A stretch of 64,000 nucleotides of DNA from Streptomyces sp. RB17 (GTDB lineage Bacteria; Actinomycetota; Actinomycetes; Streptomycetales; Streptomycetaceae): contig NZ_WEGL01000002.1 of NCBI RefSeq assembly GCF_009604455.1, forward strand, positions 558,001-622,000, written 5' to 3'. Shown here piece by piece: positions 62,117 through 64,000 of this stretch. Under the pieces are notes generated by a model, which did not search any database, had not been told where the DNA came from, and saw only the letters and a list, made by a program, of their open reading frames with translations. Positions within the stretch are counted from its first letter, which is position 1. Every line of letters starts with the position of its first letter. A program made the position numbers and the translations under genes.

Positions 62117-62944
62117 ATGAGTTCCGTGACCGCACATGACTATGCCTGGATACGTTCCTCTGCGTTGTTCCGGCACACGCTGGAGACCGGGTACACCCTG
62201 ACGCTGGTGCGGGGCGTCGCTCCGAGCCGGGTGCTGCGGGTGATGGAGGCGGAGCCCCAGGGCATGTGCACAGGAGCGGACGCGCTGATCGAGCGGCAGG
62301 ATGAACTGCTCGACGCGGCGGACTACTGGGACGAGTCCTTCCTCGCGGGCGCGTTCACCGTCTGGGGCGAGGGCGGCGACTGGACGCTCGTCCTGCACAT
62401 CGGAGACGGGGGCATGGGGATGCGGTCGCGCTTCCTGGAGGCCCTGTCGGCGGGTGGGCGCGCCGTGGTGCACTCCAGCAACGGGGGCAAGCCCATGCAC
62501 TTTTTCCAGTGGTACGAGGACGGGGACCTTCGGACCACCTTCGAGTGGCCCACCGTCAGGGACGGCAGCACTCCCGATGCCCTGAACCCGGTGATGCGTG
62601 AGGTCGGTTTCGCCTGGTCGGACGACGAGGGCCAGACGTCGGACAACGAGGGCGAGACGGGCGAGCGCGTCGACACCAAGGCGGCGGTCTTCGCTCTCGC
62701 CGAGCGGCTGACCGGGGTTCGGGTGACGGAGACCCTGCTCCAGGAGGCCGAATACCAGCTCGGACACGTACCCGAGGAGCCCGCCGAGGAGTGGACCGGC
62801 ATCGTCATCGACATCACCGACGCCCACGGGGAACGCTTCTACAGGGAAGTCACCCGCGACGAGGTCGAGGGCGGCATGGCCCGCGCTCGCGCCGAAGCCA
62901 CGGGACCGATCGTCATCCGCGGGCCTTCATCGCCCGCTCCCTGA
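62117..62944 (+). CDS. DUF6461-type hypothetical protein
   Basis: A 275-residue protein. The N-terminal half (DYAWIRSSALF, YTLTLVRGVAPSRVLRVM, GDWTLVLHIGDGG, HFFQWYEDGDLRTTFEWP) and the middle helix (AVFALAERLTGVRVTETLL) look like the DUF6461 family common in Streptomyces; function unknown. A C-terminal appendage (GIVIDITDAHGERFYREV) may be a separate small domain. CAGACT lies 7 nt before ATG 62117, suggesting leaderless expression. It is 21 nt downstream of the pyrophosphatase-like gene. Confidence 0.75.
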   Translation: MSSVTAHDYAWIRSSALFRHTLETGYTLTLVRGVAPSRVLRVMEAEPQGMCTGADALIERQDELLDAADYWDESFLAGAFTVWGEGGDWTLVLHIGDGGMGMRSRFLEALSAGGRAVVHSSNGGKPMHFFQWYEDGDLRTTFEWPTVRDGSTPDALNPVMREVGFAWSDDEGQTSDNEGETGERVDTKAAVFALAERLTGVRVTETLLQEAEYQLGHVPEEPAEEWTGIVIDITDAHGERFYREVTRDEVEGGMARARAEATGPIVIRGPSSPAP

Positions 62945-63056
62945 CCGGCAGTGCGCCGGTGGCGGCGCCGCCGCAGACCGGCGCCGGTCCGGGGCAGGAG
63001 GACACCAACCGGCAACGGATCCGCCAAGATTCCCCCAAGCGCTGGACGGAGCACCC

Positions 63057-63083
63057 TTAGGTAAGGCTCGCCTAACCTATGCT
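63057..63083 (+). promoter_or_regulatory. Iron box (DmdR/IdeR-type) with -10 hexamer
   Basis: The 19-bp sequence TTAGGTAAGGCTCGCCTAA (63057-63075) matches the DtxR-family iron box TTAGGTTAGGCTAACCTAA at 16 of 19 positions. TATGCT (63078-63083), a good -10, follows at once. The site lies about 70 nt upstream of the ZIP transporter start and should repress it when iron is plentiful. Confidence 0.88.
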
Positions 63084-63148
63084 GACGTCGTCCCCAGGCA
63101 GCCCGCCCCCACCAGGCCGCCGTCAGAGCACGACTCGGAGTTCTCCCC

Positions 63149-63976
63149 ATGTCCAGCGCCAACATTGCCCTGCTCGGCGCCATCGCGGGCCTCACCATCT
63201 ACCTCGGCCTCCCGCTCGGCCGGCTGCGCACACCGACGCCCCGCCTGAAGGCCGGGCTGAACGCCGTCGCCATCGGCATCCTCGTCTTCCTCGTCTGGGA
63301 CGTCCTCACCCACGCCTGGGAACCCGTCGACGAGGCGCTGAGCGACCACCACTGGGCGACGGTCGCCTCCGGCGGACTCGTCCTCGCCGCCGGGCTCACG
63401 GTCGGACTCGCCGGGCTGGTGTACTACGACGGCTGGACCGCCCGCCGCCGGGCCGCCGCCAACCGTCCCGCAGGTCCCGGCGCCGCCGCGGCGACGGAGC
63501 TGGCTCCGAAGACCCGCAGCCAGGCGGCCTCCCTCGCGCTGATGATCGCGACCGGCATCGGCCTGCACAACTTCGCCGAGGGCCTGGCGATCGGCAACTC
63601 CGCCGCCAAGGGTGAACTCTCCCTCGCCGTGCTGCTCATCATCGGCTTCGGCCTGCACAACGCCACCGAGGGCTTCGGCATCGTGGCACCGCTCGCCGCC
63701 GAGGGCGAACGTCCCACCTGGGCCACCCTCTTCTGGCTCGGCCTGATCGGCGGCGGCCCCACCTTCCTCGGCACCCTCGTCGGCCAGCACCTCGTCAACG
63801 ACACGCTCTCCATCGCGTTCCTGGGCCTGGCCGCCGGCTCCATCCTCTACGTCGTCATCGAACTCCTCGCCGTGGCCCGCAAGGCCAACCTGAAGACGCT
63901 CACCACCTGGTGCGTCCTCCTCGGTCTGCTCCTCGGCTTCGCCACGGACGCCGTGGTGACCGCGGCCGGAGCCTGA
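63149..63976 (+). CDS. ZIP-family metal transporter
   Basis: A 275-residue ZIP permease with eight helices. The metal-binding helices carry the paired motifs GIGLHNFAEGLAIGNSA and GFGLHNATEGFGIVAPL (H-N-x-x-E-G). A variable cytoplasmic loop lies between helices 3 and 4 (DGWTARRRAAANRP). It imports a divalent metal; the iron box upstream indicates ferrous iron, although ZIP proteins can also carry zinc or manganese. The final 24 bases of the window hold no further gene. Confidence 0.92.
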   Translation: MSSANIALLGAIAGLTIYLGLPLGRLRTPTPRLKAGLNAVAIGILVFLVWDVLTHAWEPVDEALSDHHWATVASGGLVLAAGLTVGLAGLVYYDGWTARRRAAANRPAGPGAAAATELAPKTRSQAASLALMIATGIGLHNFAEGLAIGNSAAKGELSLAVLLIIGFGLHNATEGFGIVAPLAAEGERPTWATLFWLGLIGGGPTFLGTLVGQHLVNDTLSIAFLGLAAGSILYVVIELLAVARKANLKTLTTWCVLLGLLLGFATDAVVTAAGA

Positions 63977-64000
63977 GCCTTCCCGCGCGGGGCCTGCTGG

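Overview
The window is a dense, GC-rich stretch of actinobacterial chromosome, almost certainly Streptomyces. Evidence: third-position GC bias leaves long false reading frames on most antisense strands; GTG and TTG starts are common; family content is typical of the genus (ergothioneine, ornithine lipid, a bifunctional LysX, a c-di-GMP PAS-GGDEF-EAL enzyme, a DUF574 methyltransferase, a dodecin, F420-type oxidoreductases); and a widespread Streptomyces intergenic repeat occurs twice. From memory, the order egtDCBA, olsBA, sdhCAB, rmdA and the SCO0930-type lipoprotein matches S. coelicolor SCO0910-0930, with trxC near SCO0885. That is recalled, not searched.

Layout. 1-5200: truncated CDS, ECF sigma factor, amino-acid permease, LysR regulator divergent from an MFS exporter over a perfect palindrome, universal stress protein. 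5400-11100: LysX (membrane lysyltransferase fused to LysRS), a multiply frameshifted MFS pseudogene, Tat-type polysaccharide deacetylase. 11148-15778: class F sortase divergent from an Asp/Gly-rich surface protein, DUF4239 and Pro/Thr-rich membrane proteins, repeat lipoprotein. 16038-25462: methyltransferase coupled to rmdA; LysR divergent from sdhCAB; olsBA. 25428-31281: class II UvrA, small antitoxin-family protein, LLM oxidoreductase, HAD phosphatase, dodecin, orphan ABC solute-binding lipoprotein behind a DasR-like box. 31283-35722: egtABCD, translationally coupled throughout. 36002-43274: PARG-type glycohydrolase, PemK-like protein, cupin, Cys-containing regulator, amidase, MFS and ArsR-type genes. 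43277-43773: G-rich minisatellite with units of about 37 bp. 43962-49718: oxidoreductases and regulators with visible TetR operators, and a DUF3291 gene remnant. 49880-57447: aldehyde dehydrogenase, trxC and a TPR gene, each of the latter two with a canonical sigma-R promoter, Lpd-like flavoprotein, deformylase, BlaI/M56 pair, MarR operon. 57557-64000: GNAT, hydrolase behind a MerR-type promoter, methyltransferase, MFS, a degenerate pyrophosphatase-like protein, DUF6461, ZIP transporter behind an iron box.

Themes. Redox and thiol homeostasis recurs: ergothioneine synthesis, two sigma-R promoters, thioredoxin, a disulfide oxidoreductase, FMN and FAD enzymes. So does envelope biology: LysX, OlsBA, deacetylase, sortase, lipoproteins. 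Regulation is unusually readable. At least nine genes have a TANNNT hexamer 6-7 nt before the start codon, indicating leaderless transcripts. No rRNA, tRNA, CRISPR array, insertion sequence or secondary-metabolite cluster was seen.
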